Origin: Haliscomenobacter sp.
GTDB lineage: Bacteria > Bacteroidota > Bacteroidia > Chitinophagales > Saprospiraceae
NCBI GenBank assembly: GCA_016713275.1
Contig: JADJPL010000010.1
Coordinates: forward strand, 186,001-250,000
DNA length: 64,000 nt
Direction of reading: 5' to 3'
Shown: positions 48,046 to 58,141 of the stretch, piece after piece
How the letters are laid out: every line of letters begins with the position of its first letter
Numbering within the stretch: position 1 is the first letter of the stretch
Notes under the pieces: generated by a model
Database searches by the model: none
Told to the model about the DNA's origin: nothing
The model's input: only the letters and a program-made list of their open reading frames with translations
Translations under genes and position numbers: made by a program

Positions 48046-48576
48046 TTACGCTTCTTGCCGGACTGCTTTCTTCCATTGCCAAAGAATCCCGTCCTCCGGA
48101 TCAAACATCTCTTCAATAAAAGCAAACCCGCATTTTTTTAACACCTGGGTTGACGGGCTCACAAACGATAGCGTATGCGCTTTGATCTCTTTCACCTCCG
48201 GGAATTGGGCGGCATGGTCAATTAACCCAATGGTCAACTCGGTGGCGTACCCCCGGTTTCGGTAATCCGGAGCAATTTCATAGCCGATTTCGACTTGTCC
48301 GTTTTTGTTTGGCCTGCCTTTATATCCACAAGAGCCTATGAGCAGGGGCTCCGATTTCAGGAGCACCAGATAGGACCACCAGGTATAGCCTTCCGGATCT
48401 TCCATGGCCTGTTTCAAGGTATACTCATAAATTTCGAGGCCAAATGAATTCCAATGTGGAGCAATCTTAGCCTGGATAAAACGACTTAAGTCTTGGTCTC
48501 CTTTCAATATGGAGCGGCAGATCGCTTCGTTACAGGCGAGTAGTTCGAGACGGGGTGTTTCAATTACAAAAGCCAT
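48046..48576 (-). CDS. GNAT-family N-acetyltransferase (RimJ/RimL-like)
   Basis: 176 residues. It transfers an acetyl group from acetyl-CoA. N-terminal IETPRLELLAC is typical of the RimJ/RimL branch; the acetyl-CoA-binding motif appears as EIAPDYRNRGYATELTIGL, and the late beta strand as LSFVSPSTQVLKKCGF (the NxxSxxVLxKxGF motif, with SPSTQ here). The substrate, ribosomal protein or small molecule, is unknown. Confidence 0.9.
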   Translation of the reverse strand: MAFVIETPRLELLACNEAICRSILKGDQDLSRFIQAKIAPHWNSFGLEIYEYTLKQAMEDPEGYTWWSYLVLLKSEPLLIGSCGYKGRPNKNGQVEIGYEIAPDYRNRGYATELTIGLIDHAAQFPEVKEIKAHTLSFVSPSTQVLKKCGFAFIEEMFDPEDGILWQWKKAVRQEA

Positions 48577-48593
48577 ACTAAATAGACATTAGA

Positions 48594-48800
48594 CGTTAGA
48601 GGTTGGACGTTAGAAATTCGCACCTTCTAAAGTGAGGTAATTTGAGGATTTTAAGGAGGAAAGTTAAGCGGGGATTCCGATATTTTTTTAACAATGGTAT
48701 CCATAAAATTATCCCGGAGAGAAGACGGTGGGTGAAAACTTTCTGCCAGCCTATGTATCCATTACGCTTATTCGCCCCAACCTCTAACCTCTAACCTCTA
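48594..48800. repeat. Inverted pair of AACCTCT minisatellite fragments
   Basis: GTTAGAGGTTGG (48594-48605) and CCAACCTCTAAC (48778-48789) are perfect inverted copies about 170 bp apart; the right side continues as AACCTCTAACCTCT. The right array encodes the last residues and stop codon of the channel/aldolase gene. The ~170 bp between them shows no gene. Confidence 0.6.
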
Positions 48801-50445
48801 TCCCGCTTTGCCTGGCAGCCTCCTGAAGCAAGGCCGAGTCGGACGCGTAGCAAACGATATCAAAGCCCATAGCGGCGAGTTCTCTGGCGTACAGCAGATT
48901 TGCCGAAAAAATTACCGCGAGTTTATTGGTTTTTTGGCAGGCATGGAGCACGCGGTGAATCACCTTTAGCATCTCCGGGTCATGGATATCGCCCAACCGG
49001 GACAGGCCCATACTGACGCTGAGGTCGTATGGCCCAATAAACAACCCGCTGACTCCGGGCACGTCCAGGAAGGATTCCAGATTTTCAGCTGCCTGGGCCG
49101 TTTCGATCATTGGAAGGGCGAGTATTTTATCATTGGATTCCCTTACATAATCGGGACCAAAGACCAGGGATGCGCGAATAGGGCCATAGCTGCGGTATCC
49201 AAGGGGTGGATAACGGCAAGCGCCAACAAATGCTTCTACTTCCTGCCGGGTATTCAAGCCAGGGCAAATAACGCCGGAAGCCCCGGCGTCCAGCACGTGC
49301 ATGATCACGGCGGGATCGTTCCATGGAAGGCGGACGAAGGCTTTGGCCGGCGTACCGGAAATGGCCTGGAGCATGGCGAAAGCCCCCTGGAAATCCATCA
49401 ACCCGTGCTGCATATCAATGGTGACCGAGTCAAATCCGGATCTTGCCATAATTTCGGCGGTCCAAAAAAAGAAAAGCCCGGCCAGGCGGCGGTCTTTTAG
49501 GTATACTTGTGGATAATGAGATTCGCCCAACCGGGTAAGGCTGTTGCTTACGAGAATAACCCGGAGCATGATAGCGGCAACCAGCAGGTAGGACACGAGG
49601 TAGATTTTGTCCATTAACACCATGTAGCCGACATCGGGTAGCGCCGACCCATAGGATTGCTGAAGAAACACGCAGCTCAACAACCCGCCGATGGGAAGGG
49701 AAATCCGCGCGTCGATATAGGGCGGGAAGATAAACAAACCGCCCAGGCTGGCCAGGATGACCACCAACAAAGGCAGCATCAGTTTGAGCGTAAAATAACT
49801 CCTGGGGCGGTTGATATTCAGAAGAAAGGTAAAATTGCTAAAAACGGTGGCGGACCGGTTCGGCTCTCCAAAATCGGTGCGGTAGGCATTGTGATGGGAG
49901 GACATTTTTGCGCCATCGATTGACCATCCGGGAATGCTGAAATCTTCCCGGATGAGGTATCGTCCCGTATCCGGCAGATATACCAGGGAGTCTACCGGAT
50001 AATCCACATTCTCAATACGAATTTCAAGGGTGTGCTTGTCAAGGGGGAAATGGGCCAATTGGAACGAATGGTAAAACCTGCCCTCAATGCGCATTCCGTT
50101 GTAAAAATAACCGTTGTCGAGTTCTTTGGGTTCTTCGTAGAAGAGCTCTTTGGTAAAGCCCCATTTTTCTACGGCGTTGACAAACTCAATATTCTCCGGG
50201 TTGATATCGCCTTTCCAGCGAAACCAAAGGTAGAAGTCCGCATAATACGAGTAGGCGTTGATGTTCAGATCGTACACATTCATCAAGTAGATGCCGGTGT
50301 AGACTTTTTGTGGGTGGGGGATATCCTGAGAAGGGGTGTTGGCCTGAAGCAAAAGCACCCCATGCAGAAAGAGGAGGAAAAGAAACGCCCGGCGTCCAAC
50401 AGAGCAAGTCTGCAAAACGGAATATATGGATGCGCCCCCGGCCAT
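48784..50445 (-). CDS. Chimeric ORF: pentameric ligand-gated channel-like protein fused to HpcH/HpaI aldolase
   Basis: 553 residues, no stop or frame break. Residues 1-~330: signal peptide, then a Cys-loop-receptor-like extracellular beta domain (YTGIYLMNVYDLN, DFYLWFRWKGD, FPLDKHTLEIRIE), then three transmembrane helices (LMLPLLVVILASLGGLFI; ISLPIGGLLSCVFLQQSY; YLVSYLLVAAIMLRVIL) and the start of a fourth near 320-332. From ~333, AEIMARSGFDSVTIDMQHG begins an HpcH/HpaI aldolase with His (DMQHG), Arg (VRLPWNDP), Glu (MIETAQ) and Asp (GPYDLS) retained, but its usual first ~20 residues are missing. Natural fusion, genomic deletion or assembly join are all possible. It starts in a TGATG overlap with the acyltransferase gene. 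Confidence 0.8.
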   Translation of the reverse strand: MAGGASIYSVLQTCSVGRRAFLFLLFLHGVLLLQANTPSQDIPHPQKVYTGIYLMNVYDLNINAYSYYADFYLWFRWKGDINPENIEFVNAVEKWGFTKELFYEEPKELDNGYFYNGMRIEGRFYHSFQLAHFPLDKHTLEIRIENVDYPVDSLVYLPDTGRYLIREDFSIPGWSIDGAKMSSHHNAYRTDFGEPNRSATVFSNFTFLLNINRPRSYFTLKLMLPLLVVILASLGGLFIFPPYIDARISLPIGGLLSCVFLQQSYGSALPDVGYMVLMDKIYLVSYLLVAAIMLRVILVSNSLTRLGESHYPQVYLKDRRLAGLFFFWTAEIMARSGFDSVTIDMQHGLMDFQGAFAMLQAISGTPAKAFVRLPWNDPAVIMHVLDAGASGVICPGLNTRQEVEAFVGACRYPPLGYRSYGPIRASLVFGPDYVRESNDKILALPMIETAQAAENLESFLDVPGVSGLFIGPYDLSVSMGLSRLGDIHDPEMLKVIHRVLHACQKTNKLAVIFSANLLYARELAAMGFDIVCYASDSALLQEAARQSGIEVRG

Positions 50446-51688
50446 CAAAGCCGTTCTTCGGATTTTTCCAGTTGACGGCCGCCCGGCTGGAAACGAAAAG
50501 CATGGTACGTACGAATAACCTTAACCCGGCTTAAGCGGTAAAACACCCGCATTCTGGCCGTTACCTGGGCATCGAGCCATTCTCTTATGGGTTCGAGGCG
50601 GTATACCAGAACGATGAAGAAAACAACAAACAACAGCGCGCCTATTGCCGCTTCCAATGGGCTAAGGCTCCTTGGCCCCAGAATCCGGGAAATACCCAAG
50701 CCGGTCCAGGTACCGTACAGCAATACGTAGTGTACGGAGTAAATCGTAAGGGTTTCGCTTCCAATAGTCAGGAACAGCTTCGGGATATACCGGTAAAAGA
50801 GTTGGGTGAACCAGATAAAAAGCGCAATTACGATCAATACATGGCCCAGTCTCCAGAAAAGCCAGTTGTCATTAGCTAGTTCGAGTATGTTGTTCAAGCC
50901 GGTAAGTTCATGGAGGTTGATCAGGGCCCTGGTAGACGTTTTGCTTAGCCAAACCCCGGTAAGGAAAAGAGCCAGGCCAGACCACGGCGTCCGGTACCAC
51001 TGGGTCTGCTTATGGAGGTGCCAGCCGAGGACGCCGCCAAGCAGGGCATACCCAATCCAGGGAATCGGCGTGAACACCGATCCGTTCGCCATGGTCAGGT
51101 AATTTTGAAGAAATAGCGGAAGGAAGGACCAGTCGGCATTGGAAACCATCGGATAAAGAAAGAAAACCCCTAATCCGCCGACGCCTAAAAGGACGGGGAA
51201 AGACCATTGCAGCTTTTGGGATAACGCATAAGCTCCGATCAGCGCCAGAATAGCGATCCCAATATTGTGAAGAACATCCAGGGTAATGAAAGAGTTATAA
51301 AACTGAAAAACGAGTACGGCAAAAACATTCCACTTCAGTAAATACCCCAGGGCTACCAAAAATAATCCGCGCCGTATTCCTTTTTTTACCCGGAAATTTT
51401 CCTTTAGCGGCCTTCCGTCTTTAAGAAGAAGGAACACAAAGATCAACCCACTGGCCGTAAAGAAAATTGGCGCGGTCATTCCCCGCATGAAACTCCAGGT
51501 AGCAAAAATAGGGAGGAAAGGTCGCGATAGGTATCCGCAAGCAAGGTATCCACAAAGTGGCCTTGCAGCATCATAAGAATGGCGTATGCCCGCAGCGCAT
51601 CAATGAAGATAAGACGTTTGGAAGAGGAAGACGCAACAGAAGCGACAGCTTGGTTCAATTCCTTGGACTTTGGTTCGAAATATGGCAA
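50445..51688 (-). CDS. Membrane acyltransferase (HGSNAT/DUF1624-like, one frame break)
   Basis: 414 residues after adding one base near 51509-51513 (RDLSS, then PIFATWSFMRGMTAPIFF). Around ten transmembrane helices. The N-terminal RLIFIDALRAYAILMMLQGHFVD contains the Arg and His found in heparan-alpha-glucosaminide acetyltransferase-like and acyltransferase-3 proteins, which move acyl groups onto envelope sugars. TVYSVHYVLLYG-like C-terminal SETLTIYSVHYVLL is also typical. Its stop overlaps the start of the channel/aldolase gene by one base, implying translational coupling. Confidence 0.82.
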
Positions 51689-51820
51689 AATGCGGTTTTA
51701 TCCCCAGGGTGGGGCGTTCTAATACCCCACGAAATTAATCACGTTAACCCATTTCCAGGAGGATTAGTTCATTTTTTTGCGATAATCCCTTGTTAAAGCG
51801 AATTCCAACGTATTTTTGAA

Positions 51821-51984
51821 TAGACTTGTTGCGACGGGTCAGCGTGGTGGGAAAAATGAGCTATTTTCTGTCCACACGAAGGCTTTTTGAGGGAGCATAG
51901 CCGAGCTAAGTGACCGAAAAAAGGCGCAGTGTGGGCGGAAAATAGCCATTTTAAACCCGCGATGATCCCGTCGCAACAAGTCTA
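51821..51984. mobile_element. 164-bp palindromic foldback element D
   Basis: TAGACTTGTTGCGACGGG (51821-51838) has a perfect 18-bp inverted copy at 51967-51984. Complementarity continues inward: GCTATTTTCTGTCCACAC (about 51860-51877) matches its partner at 51929-51946 in 16 of 18 positions, and the centre is still partly paired. No ORF. The ends differ from the other elements, so it is a separate family. The rest of the 51689-52046 spacer shows nothing else recognisable. Confidence 0.75.
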
Positions 51985-52046
51985 ATAGCCCAAACGACGC
52001 CCGACGGAAGTGCACACATTCTCTACGCCAATAAAACCTATATACG

Positions 52047-54199
52047 ATGAAAAACTGTTTCTTTGTTTTCGCAGGTTTGTTTCTCTTGCTGGCTTCCTGC
52101 CAGCCTAAAAATGAAGTTTCCGATACCATGAATCAACGGCCAGAAGTTAGTTATCCCGAGACGCAAAAGATCGCTCACCAGGACACCTACTCCGGCCAAA
52201 CGGTGGAGGATTCTTTCCATTGGCTTGAATACGACACCGCGCAGGAGGTCAAATCCTGGGTGGAAGCGCAAAACCAGGTCACCTTCGGCTTCCTGGATAA
52301 AATTCCCTATCGGGAAGCGATCCGCCAGCGGCTGGAAGAACTCTGGAACTACGAAAAGTTTTCCGCTCCTTTTACCGAAGGGGCATTTACGTACTTTTTC
52401 AAAAACGATGGCCTCCAAAACCATTCGGTCGTGTACCGCCAAACCGGGAAGTCCGATCCGGAGGTGTTCCTTGATCCAAACGGGTTCTCCAAGGACGGCA
52501 CGACATCTCTGGCCGGACTGGATTTCAGCAAGGACGGCAGCCTGGCGGCCTATCAGATCTCGGAGGGTGGATCCGATTGGCGCAAAGTGATCGTCCTGGA
52601 TGCCAAAACCAAAAAACTACTAGGGGATACCCTTTTCGATGTCAAATTCTCCGGCATTTCCTGGAAAGGTCAGGAAGGATTTTTCTACAGCTCCTACGAC
52701 AAGCCCAAGGAAGGAAGCGCTTTGTCTGGCCTTACCCAGTACCACAAGTTGTTCTTTCACCAATTGGGAACGCCCCAAAGCCAGGATAAACTGATTTTTG
52801 GAGGGGAAAAAACGCCAAGGAGGTATATCGCCGGTTATGTAACGGAAGACCAGCGCTGGCTGGTCATTACTGCCGCTGTTGCGACCACGGGCAACGAGTT
52901 GTACATTAAGGACCTGAGCAAACCGAACAGCCCCATCGTTCCGGTGGTCAATAACTTCGACAATGAGCATTATGTCGTTTATAGCTCCGGAGACGATTTG
53001 TTTATCCTGACCAACCTCAATGCGCCCAATCAGCGCCTGGTCAAGGTGAACGCATCCAAACCCCAGCCTGGCAACTGGACGGACGTTATTGCCGAACGCG
53101 CCGAGCCGCTGAGCATCACCACGGGAGGTGGGTTTTTCTTCGCCCAATACCTCAAGGACGCGCTCTCCCTCGTAGAACAAATCGGCCTTAACGGAAAGCT
53201 GATTCGCAAAATTGAACTCCCCGGCGCAGGAACTGCGAGCGGATTTTCGGGCAAAGTCGATGAAAAAACCTTGTACTATTCGTTTACCAACTATATCTAC
53301 CCCTCTACGATCTATGCGTTTGATGTTGCTTCGGGCAAGTCAACGCTTCATAAGAAGCCGAACGTCAAGTTCAACCCGGAAGACTTTGTGTCGAAACAAG
53401 TGTTCTACACCTCCAAAGACGGCACGAAAGTCCCCATGATGATCACCCACAAAAAGGGGCTTAAACTCAACGGAAAAAATCCAGCGATGCTTTATGGGTA
53501 TGGCGGATTTAATATCTCCCTTACGCCTGCCTTCAGTACGTCCAATATCGTGTGGCTCGAAAACGGAGGCGTATACGCCGTGCATAACCTGCGCGGAGGC
53601 GGCGAATACGGAGAGAAGTGGCACCTGGCCGGAACCAAAATGAACAAGCAAAACGTGTTCGACGACTTTATCGCCGCCGCCGAATACCTGATCAAGGAAG
53701 GCTACACGTCGTCTGATTACCTGGCGATTTCGGGGGGGTCTAATGGAGGCCTTCTGGTAGGAGCGGTGATGACTCAGCGCCCGGACCTAATGAAGGTTGT
53801 CTTGCCCGCGGTTGGGGTGCTGGATATGTTGCGCTACCACAAATTTACGGCAGGCGCAGGCTGGGCCTATGATTATGGAACCGCAGACGAAAGCCTGAGA
53901 TGTTCAATTACCTGAAAGGGTATTCGCCCTACCACAACCTGAAGGATGGAACCGCTTACCCGGCAACCCTCGTAACTACCGGCGACCACGACGATCGCGT
54001 TGTACCAGCGCATTCGTTCAAATTCGCCGCCAGACTACAGCAAGCCCACCAGGGCGAAAATCCGGTGCTCATCCGCATCGAAACCAAAGCCGGCCACGGA
54101 GCGGGAAAACCTACCAAAATGATCATTGAAGAACAGGCAGATAAATGGGCGTTTTCCTTCTTCAATATGAACGCGCCGGTAACGTATTTGCAACATTAA
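52047..54199 (+). CDS. Prolyl oligopeptidase family serine peptidase (S9A, one frame break)
   Basis: 717 residues after restoring one C near 53894-53895 (DESPEMFNYLKGYSP), matching the ~710-residue family length. A lipoprotein signal with LLASC at ~15-19 suggests anchoring in the envelope. A seven-bladed propeller precedes the alpha/beta hydrolase domain. Catalytic residues: Ser in SGGSNGGLL, Asp in TTGDHDDRV, His in TKAGHGAG. It cleaves short proline-containing peptides. DinB follows 14 bp later. Confidence 0.93.
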
Positions 54200-54213
54200 A
54201 CCATTGAAAATCT

Positions 54214-54750
54214 ATGGCCTCGACCAAAGACCTCGCCTTGAAAAAATTAGAAACCCTCAACCGGCAGCTGGACCAATTGTTGGACGAATTGTCGGCTATC
54301 GACGCAACACGCCTGCTCCAGGCCCCTGGGGAGGGGCAATGGTCGCCCGTTCAGGTGTTGCAGCATCTGATGCTCTCAGAGAACGGCTCTATGCAGTATG
54401 TAAGGAAAAAAACCCAAAGCGGGTACGCCGGATTGAAGCCCTCCGACTGGCAAGGCAAGCTAAGGAGCCTTCTGGTTGGGTTTTATCTGTCGTTGCCTTT
54501 TAAATTCAAGGCGCCCGCCGTGGTGGATACCCCCCAATTCCCGGAAGTCAAGTCTTTTGAAGAAATCCGGGAAGGCTACCTTCAAACCCGCCGGAACCTC
54601 GCCGATTTGCTCCAGGGGCTTCCAGATGAGGCATATGCAGTTATGGCATACCGCCATCCCCTGGGCGGACGAATGGACCTGAACGGTATGCTGCATTTTT
54701 TTGCCGCTCACTTTGAGCGCCACGAAAAGCAGATCAAGCGGAGTCTTTAA
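54214..54750 (+). CDS. DinB-superfamily protein
   Basis: 178 residues, a four-helix bundle. Likely metal-binding histidines sit in VLQHLMLSE (helix 2) and HFFAAHFERHEKQI (helix 4), the usual DinB triad positions. Superfamily members include thiol transferases and metal-dependent hydrolases; the activity is unknown. Its last four bases overlap the convergent nucleoside transporter gene. Confidence 0.85.
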   Translation: MASTKDLALKKLETLNRQLDQLLDELSAIDATRLLQAPGEGQWSPVQVLQHLMLSENGSMQYVRKKTQSGYAGLKPSDWQGKLRSLLVGFYLSLPFKFKAPAVVDTPQFPEVKSFEEIREGYLQTRRNLADLLQGLPDEAYAVMAYRHPLGGRMDLNGMLHFFAAHFERHEKQIKRSL

Positions 54751-56073
54751 AGTTCGGACATCGCGCCCGCGATAATGGCGGTCATAAAACACGCGATCGT
54801 TCCGCCAACCAGCGCCCTGAGCCCGAGTTCGGTGAGGTTTTTTCGCTGGCTTGGGACCAGGGCGCTGATGCCTCCGATTTGAATACCGATGGAGGCAAAA
54901 TTGGAAAACCCACATAGGGCATAGGTAGCGATCAGCGTCGATTTGGGATGCAGGTCGATTCCTGCCATCCGAAGTTCTCCCAGCTCCGCATACGCTACAA
55001 ACTCGTTGATCATGGTCTTCATGCCGAGCAATTGCCCGATGACGGTCACATCCTGGTTGGGAACCCCCATAATCCAGGCAAACGGGGCAAAGACCCAACC
55101 CAGGATATACGTAAACGTAAGCCCTTCGAATCGGCCATTTGTCGCGGTCTGGAATGGTTTCATTGACGTTCAGCCATTTCCCAGGAAACGCCATCATGAT
55201 CTGATTGAGCATGAACACGAGGGCAGTGAACACCAGCAGCATCGCGCCGACATTGATTGCCAGGCGCAGCCCGTCGGTCGTGCCCCTGGCGATCGCATCC
55301 AGCAGGGGATTGTCCGTGGCGTCGGCCATTTTCATCTGGGTTTCCAGATCTTTAGGATCGGTCTCCGGAACAAGAATTTTAGCCGTAACGATCGCTGCTG
55401 GAGCCGACATCACCGAAGCGGCAAGCAAATGCTTGGCGAAGTAAAGCTGCTGCTCCGGATCCGAACCGCCCAGAAAACCGACATAAGCGGCAAAGACTCC
55501 CCCCGCAATCGTAGCCATTCCACCTGTCATCAGACACATGATCTCCGACCGGGTAAAATGCCCTAAATAGGGACGAATCAGCAGAGGCGCTTCCGTCTGA
55601 CCAATAAATACATTTGCCGCCGCCGCCAGGCTTTCCGGTCCGGAAAGCTTCATCGTCCGCTTCATCAGCCAGGCTAAGCCATAAATGATCTTTTGAAGAA
55701 TGCCTAGATGGAAAAGGATGGCGGCAAGCGAGGAAAAGAATACGATGGTGGGAAGCACCTGAAAAGCGAAAATATACCCGAACGTTTTTTGGTCCTTGAC
55801 TAGTCCGCTGAAAAGGAAAGCCGCTCCTTCCTCCGAATAGCGCAAAACTGCCTGAAAAAAACTGGGCAACGCCATCAAAATCACACTTACGCCTGGAATG
55901 CGCAAAATGAGAATGGCTAATAAAATTTGAAGCACAATGCCACTTCCCACTGTTCGCCAGTTGATTGCAGATCGCTTTACGCTCAGCAGGTAACAAATCA
56001 GAAGGAAAAAACCCATGCCCAGAAATGCTCGAACTAAGGCCATGAAAGGTTCCCAAAACGCATCGCCGCCCAT
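54747..56073 (-). CDS. Concentrative nucleoside transporter (NupC/CNT family, one frame break)
   Basis: 441 residues after removing one base near 55148-55153 (NVNETIQTATNGRFEGLTF). CNT landmarks: FGYIFAFQVLPTIVFFSS, GQTEAPLLIRPYL, MTGGMATIAGGVFAAYV, and after the break FGVP-like WIMGVPNQDV, INEFVAYAEL, ALCGFSNFASIGIQIGG. It imports nucleosides with sodium or protons. The neighbouring udk gene is divergent and phosphorylates uridine, so uptake and salvage are side by side. Confidence 0.92.
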
Positions 56074-56105
56074 AGAGATGAAAGTTTCGATTTTTCGTAA
56101 TTGGC

Positions 56106-56113
56106 CAAAACTA
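56106..56113 (-). promoter_or_regulatory. Bacteroidota -7 promoter box (TAGTTTTG)
   Basis: TAGTTTTG on the minus strand, 33 bp upstream of the nucleoside transporter start. No firm -33 element seen. Confidence 0.35.
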
Positions 56114-56175
56114 AAGAAAAATGGGAATACCTGCGATTTCTTTTGCCCCAGACCGAATAAAATTCAGGCGAACGC

Positions 56176-56183
56176 TATTTTTG
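56176..56183 (+). promoter_or_regulatory. Bacteroidota -7 promoter box (TATTTTTG) for udk
   Basis: TATTTTTG, 18 bp upstream of the udk ATG. The nearest TTTTG (56141-56145) is too far for a standard -33, so only the -7 box is supported. Confidence 0.35.
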
Positions 56184-56200
56184 CAGCGCAAGTCCAACTT

Positions 56201-56833
56201 ATGTCAAAACCGTATATCATTGGAATAACCGGAGGAAGCGGATCGGGCAAAACAACCTTCGTTAGCCGGTTGCGTCAGCTTTTTTCGGAAGCGGAATTGT
56301 GTATTCTCTCTCAGGATGATTATTACAAGCCGAAGGAAGAACAGCGCATGGATTCTCAGGGCGTGATCAACTTCGATTTGCCGAAATCCATTGACAAGAA
56401 AGCCTTTCACCGGGATGTACTCTCCTTGATGGAAGGGAATTCAATCGTCCGGAAAGAGTATACCTTCAACAACCCCCTTGCCTCGGCCAAACTCCTGGAG
56501 ATCCATCCAGCGCCCATTGTGGTGCTCGAAGGGATCTTTGTCATGCACTTCAAAAAGCTCAGGTCGCTAATGGATCTGAGCATTTTTCTGTACGCCAAAG
56601 AGAACCTGAAGGTGATCCGGCGCATTCGCAGAGACCAGGTAGAGCGTAACTATCCAGTAGACGACGTGCTTTACCGCTATGAGCACCACGTGCTTCCAAC
56701 GTTTGAAAAATATGTGAAGCCTTACCTCGGGGAAGCGGATATCGTGATTAACAACAACCAAAGCCTGGAGCGGGCACTGGACGTATTAGCCGGATTTTTG
56801 CGGCACCGGCTCAAAGAAAGGGAAGGCGTTTAA
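56201..56833 (+). CDS. udk: Uridine kinase
   Basis: 210 residues from the ATG at 56201, the usual family length; a longer frame upstream overlaps the transporter promoter. It phosphorylates uridine and cytidine using ATP or GTP. P-loop GGSGSGKTT at residues ~10-18; LSQDDYYKP (catalytic Asp region), NFDLPKSID, VVLEGIFVMH and RRIRRDQVER follow. Divergent from the nucleoside transporter. Confidence 0.95.
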   Translation: MSKPYIIGITGGSGSGKTTFVSRLRQLFSEAELCILSQDDYYKPKEEQRMDSQGVINFDLPKSIDKKAFHRDVLSLMEGNSIVRKEYTFNNPLASAKLLEIHPAPIVVLEGIFVMHFKKLRSLMDLSIFLYAKENLKVIRRIRRDQVERNYPVDDVLYRYEHHVLPTFEKYVKPYLGEADIVINNNQSLERALDVLAGFLRHRLKEREGV

Positions 56834-57006
56834 TCCTTTTTTTGTTGAAGTTCCTCGAGCTTCTTCCATACCTCTTCGGCCTCTGCGGTTTTCGCTGCAT
56901 ACCCTTTGATATCGCCTTTGCGTTGCAGCAGCATGGCCTCTTCGAGCAGTTTTTCGTACTGCTTATTCAATACTTTGGACGGATCTTTTTTCAGAAAGGA
57001 AAACAT
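56830..57006 (-). CDS. Lacal_2735-family small protein
   Basis: 58 residues, too short for many gene callers. MFSFLKKDPSKVLNKQYEKL followed by LEEAM...YAAKTAEAEEVWKKLEEL is the pattern of the short coiled Bacteroidota family known as Lacal_2735: an FxxLKKK start and a charged helix. Function unknown. Its end overlaps the udk end by four bases (convergent). It is the last gene of the minus-strand block that starts with ccmE. Confidence 0.8.
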   Translation of the reverse strand: MFSFLKKDPSKVLNKQYEKLLEEAMLLQRKGDIKGYAAKTAEAEEVWKKLEELQQKKD

Positions 57007-57064
57007 AGATGCTATTTTTGACCTAACATTTTCCTGCCTGAATGGTTGTTGGGGAAGCCTGGTT

Positions 57065-57349
57065 TTAAATAATTTCCTCCCAATCGTCCGACTCCTCCGG
57101 ATGGCGTTGCTGGGACGCAGAAGCCTGAATTCTTGTTTTATGCATCTCCCGGAACAAACGGGCTACTTCCTGAAGAAAGCTTTCTCCAACCAGCCGCTGA
57201 GCGTCTTCCAGCGTATCGACGCCTTCTCCGGACCGAAACTTGTAGGTTTGCTCGTAATGTCCGGTCTCAAATTTAACGGACAAGCGGTTGTCCATTTTAA
57301 ATACCGTGGTTTTCATTCCCGGTGTTTCCAGATAGCCAATAATGCGCAT
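57065..57349 (-). CDS. Hypothetical protein in the ccm operon
   Basis: 94 residues, soluble, no recognised domain. A beta-rich N-terminal part (MRIIGYLETPGMKTTVFKMD, then LSVKFETGHYEQTYKF) precedes a helix (EDAQRLVGESFLQEVARLF) and an acidic tail (EESDDWEEII). It starts 12 bp after the DUF2520 gene, so it shares that transcript. Confidence 0.7.
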   Translation of the reverse strand: MRIIGYLETPGMKTTVFKMDNRLSVKFETGHYEQTYKFRSGEGVDTLEDAQRLVGESFLQEVARLFREMHKTRIQASASQQRHPEESDDWEEII

Positions 57350-57361
57350 AAAAACAACGGT

Positions 57362-58141
57362 TTAAAGCGATTCGGATTGAATGCTTCGGGTCAATAGCTG
57401 GTATATTTCCCGGATATCCGGGAAGCCGGAAAGGTATTCCAGATGCCTGTCAATCGTGCGTTGGTCGCCCCGGATAGCCGGGCCGGTTTGGCTTGCTAAA
57501 GGCGATATTTCCTGGACTTTGCGTGCGGTTTCCTCGATTAAGGGGTAGAGCAGGGAAGGGGACAGGTTTTTTTCCTCCAGCAATTGAAATGCTTTGGCGT
57601 ACAGGTGGTTGACGAAGTTGTTGGAAATTACCGCGGCGAGATGAAGCGTCAGGCGCGCTTCATCGCCGGCTTCAGCAACCCGATGGCTGATTTGTCCTCC
57701 GAGTTGCCGCAGCAGCTCTAAATCGCCGGGAGCAGCGGCATCGATACAAACCGGAATGTGTTCGAAAGCGACACTCCTGCCTGCGGAAAACGTCTGAAGC
57801 GGGTAAAAAACCCCCCTGCGTTCGAAAAAAGGAGCAAGGACTTCTATCGATGTCGCCCCGGAAGTGTGTACAGCAAAAGCCCCCTCCTTTAGCTGTTTCC
57901 CAAGGAGCGAAGCAACGACCGGGATCGCCTGATCGCTCACACAAAGCATATATAAATCGGCATCCTGCCGGATGGCTTCCCAATGGGATGTCCAGGGAAT
58001 CTGCAAAGGAGCGCAAAAGCGCTTCGTTTTCTCCGGGTCTCGCCCAAAAACCTGAACCAAAGCAACCCCGCATTCTATCATCCGGCGCGCTAGATGCGAC
58101 GCCAGATTACCGGTCCCAACCAGCACAACCTCAGGGGTCAC
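57362..58141 (-). CDS. Rossmann-like DUF2520 protein
   Basis: 259 residues from a GTG at 58141, which overlaps the ccmF stop as GTGA; the longer frame reaches back into ccmF. The N-terminal Rossmann part has VVLVGTGNLASHLARRM and ADLYMLCVSDQAIPVV, followed by the helical DUF2520 region with LHLAAVISNNFVNHLYAKA and PLIEETARKV. The family resembles F420/NADP-dependent reductases and ketopantoate reductase; the reaction is unknown. Confidence 0.87.
   Translation of the reverse strand: MTPEVVLVGTGNLASHLARRMIECGVALVQVFGRDPEKTKRFCAPLQIPWTSHWEAIRQDADLYMLCVSDQAIPVVASLLGKQLKEGAFAVHTSGATSIEVLAPFFERRGVFYPLQTFSAGRSVAFEHIPVCIDAAAPGDLELLRQLGGQISHRVAEAGDEARLTLHLAAVISNNFVNHLYAKAFQLLEEKNLSPSLLYPLIEETARKVQEISPLASQTGPAIRGDQRTIDRHLEYLSGFPDIREIYQLLTRSIQSESL

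Noticed and set aside
53885..53905. Programmed frameshifting in prolyl oligopeptidase and similar genes
   Set aside because: The breaks vary in direction and context across 17 genes, lack slippery-site plus stimulator patterns, and cluster in ordinary runs; sequencing indels explain them better.
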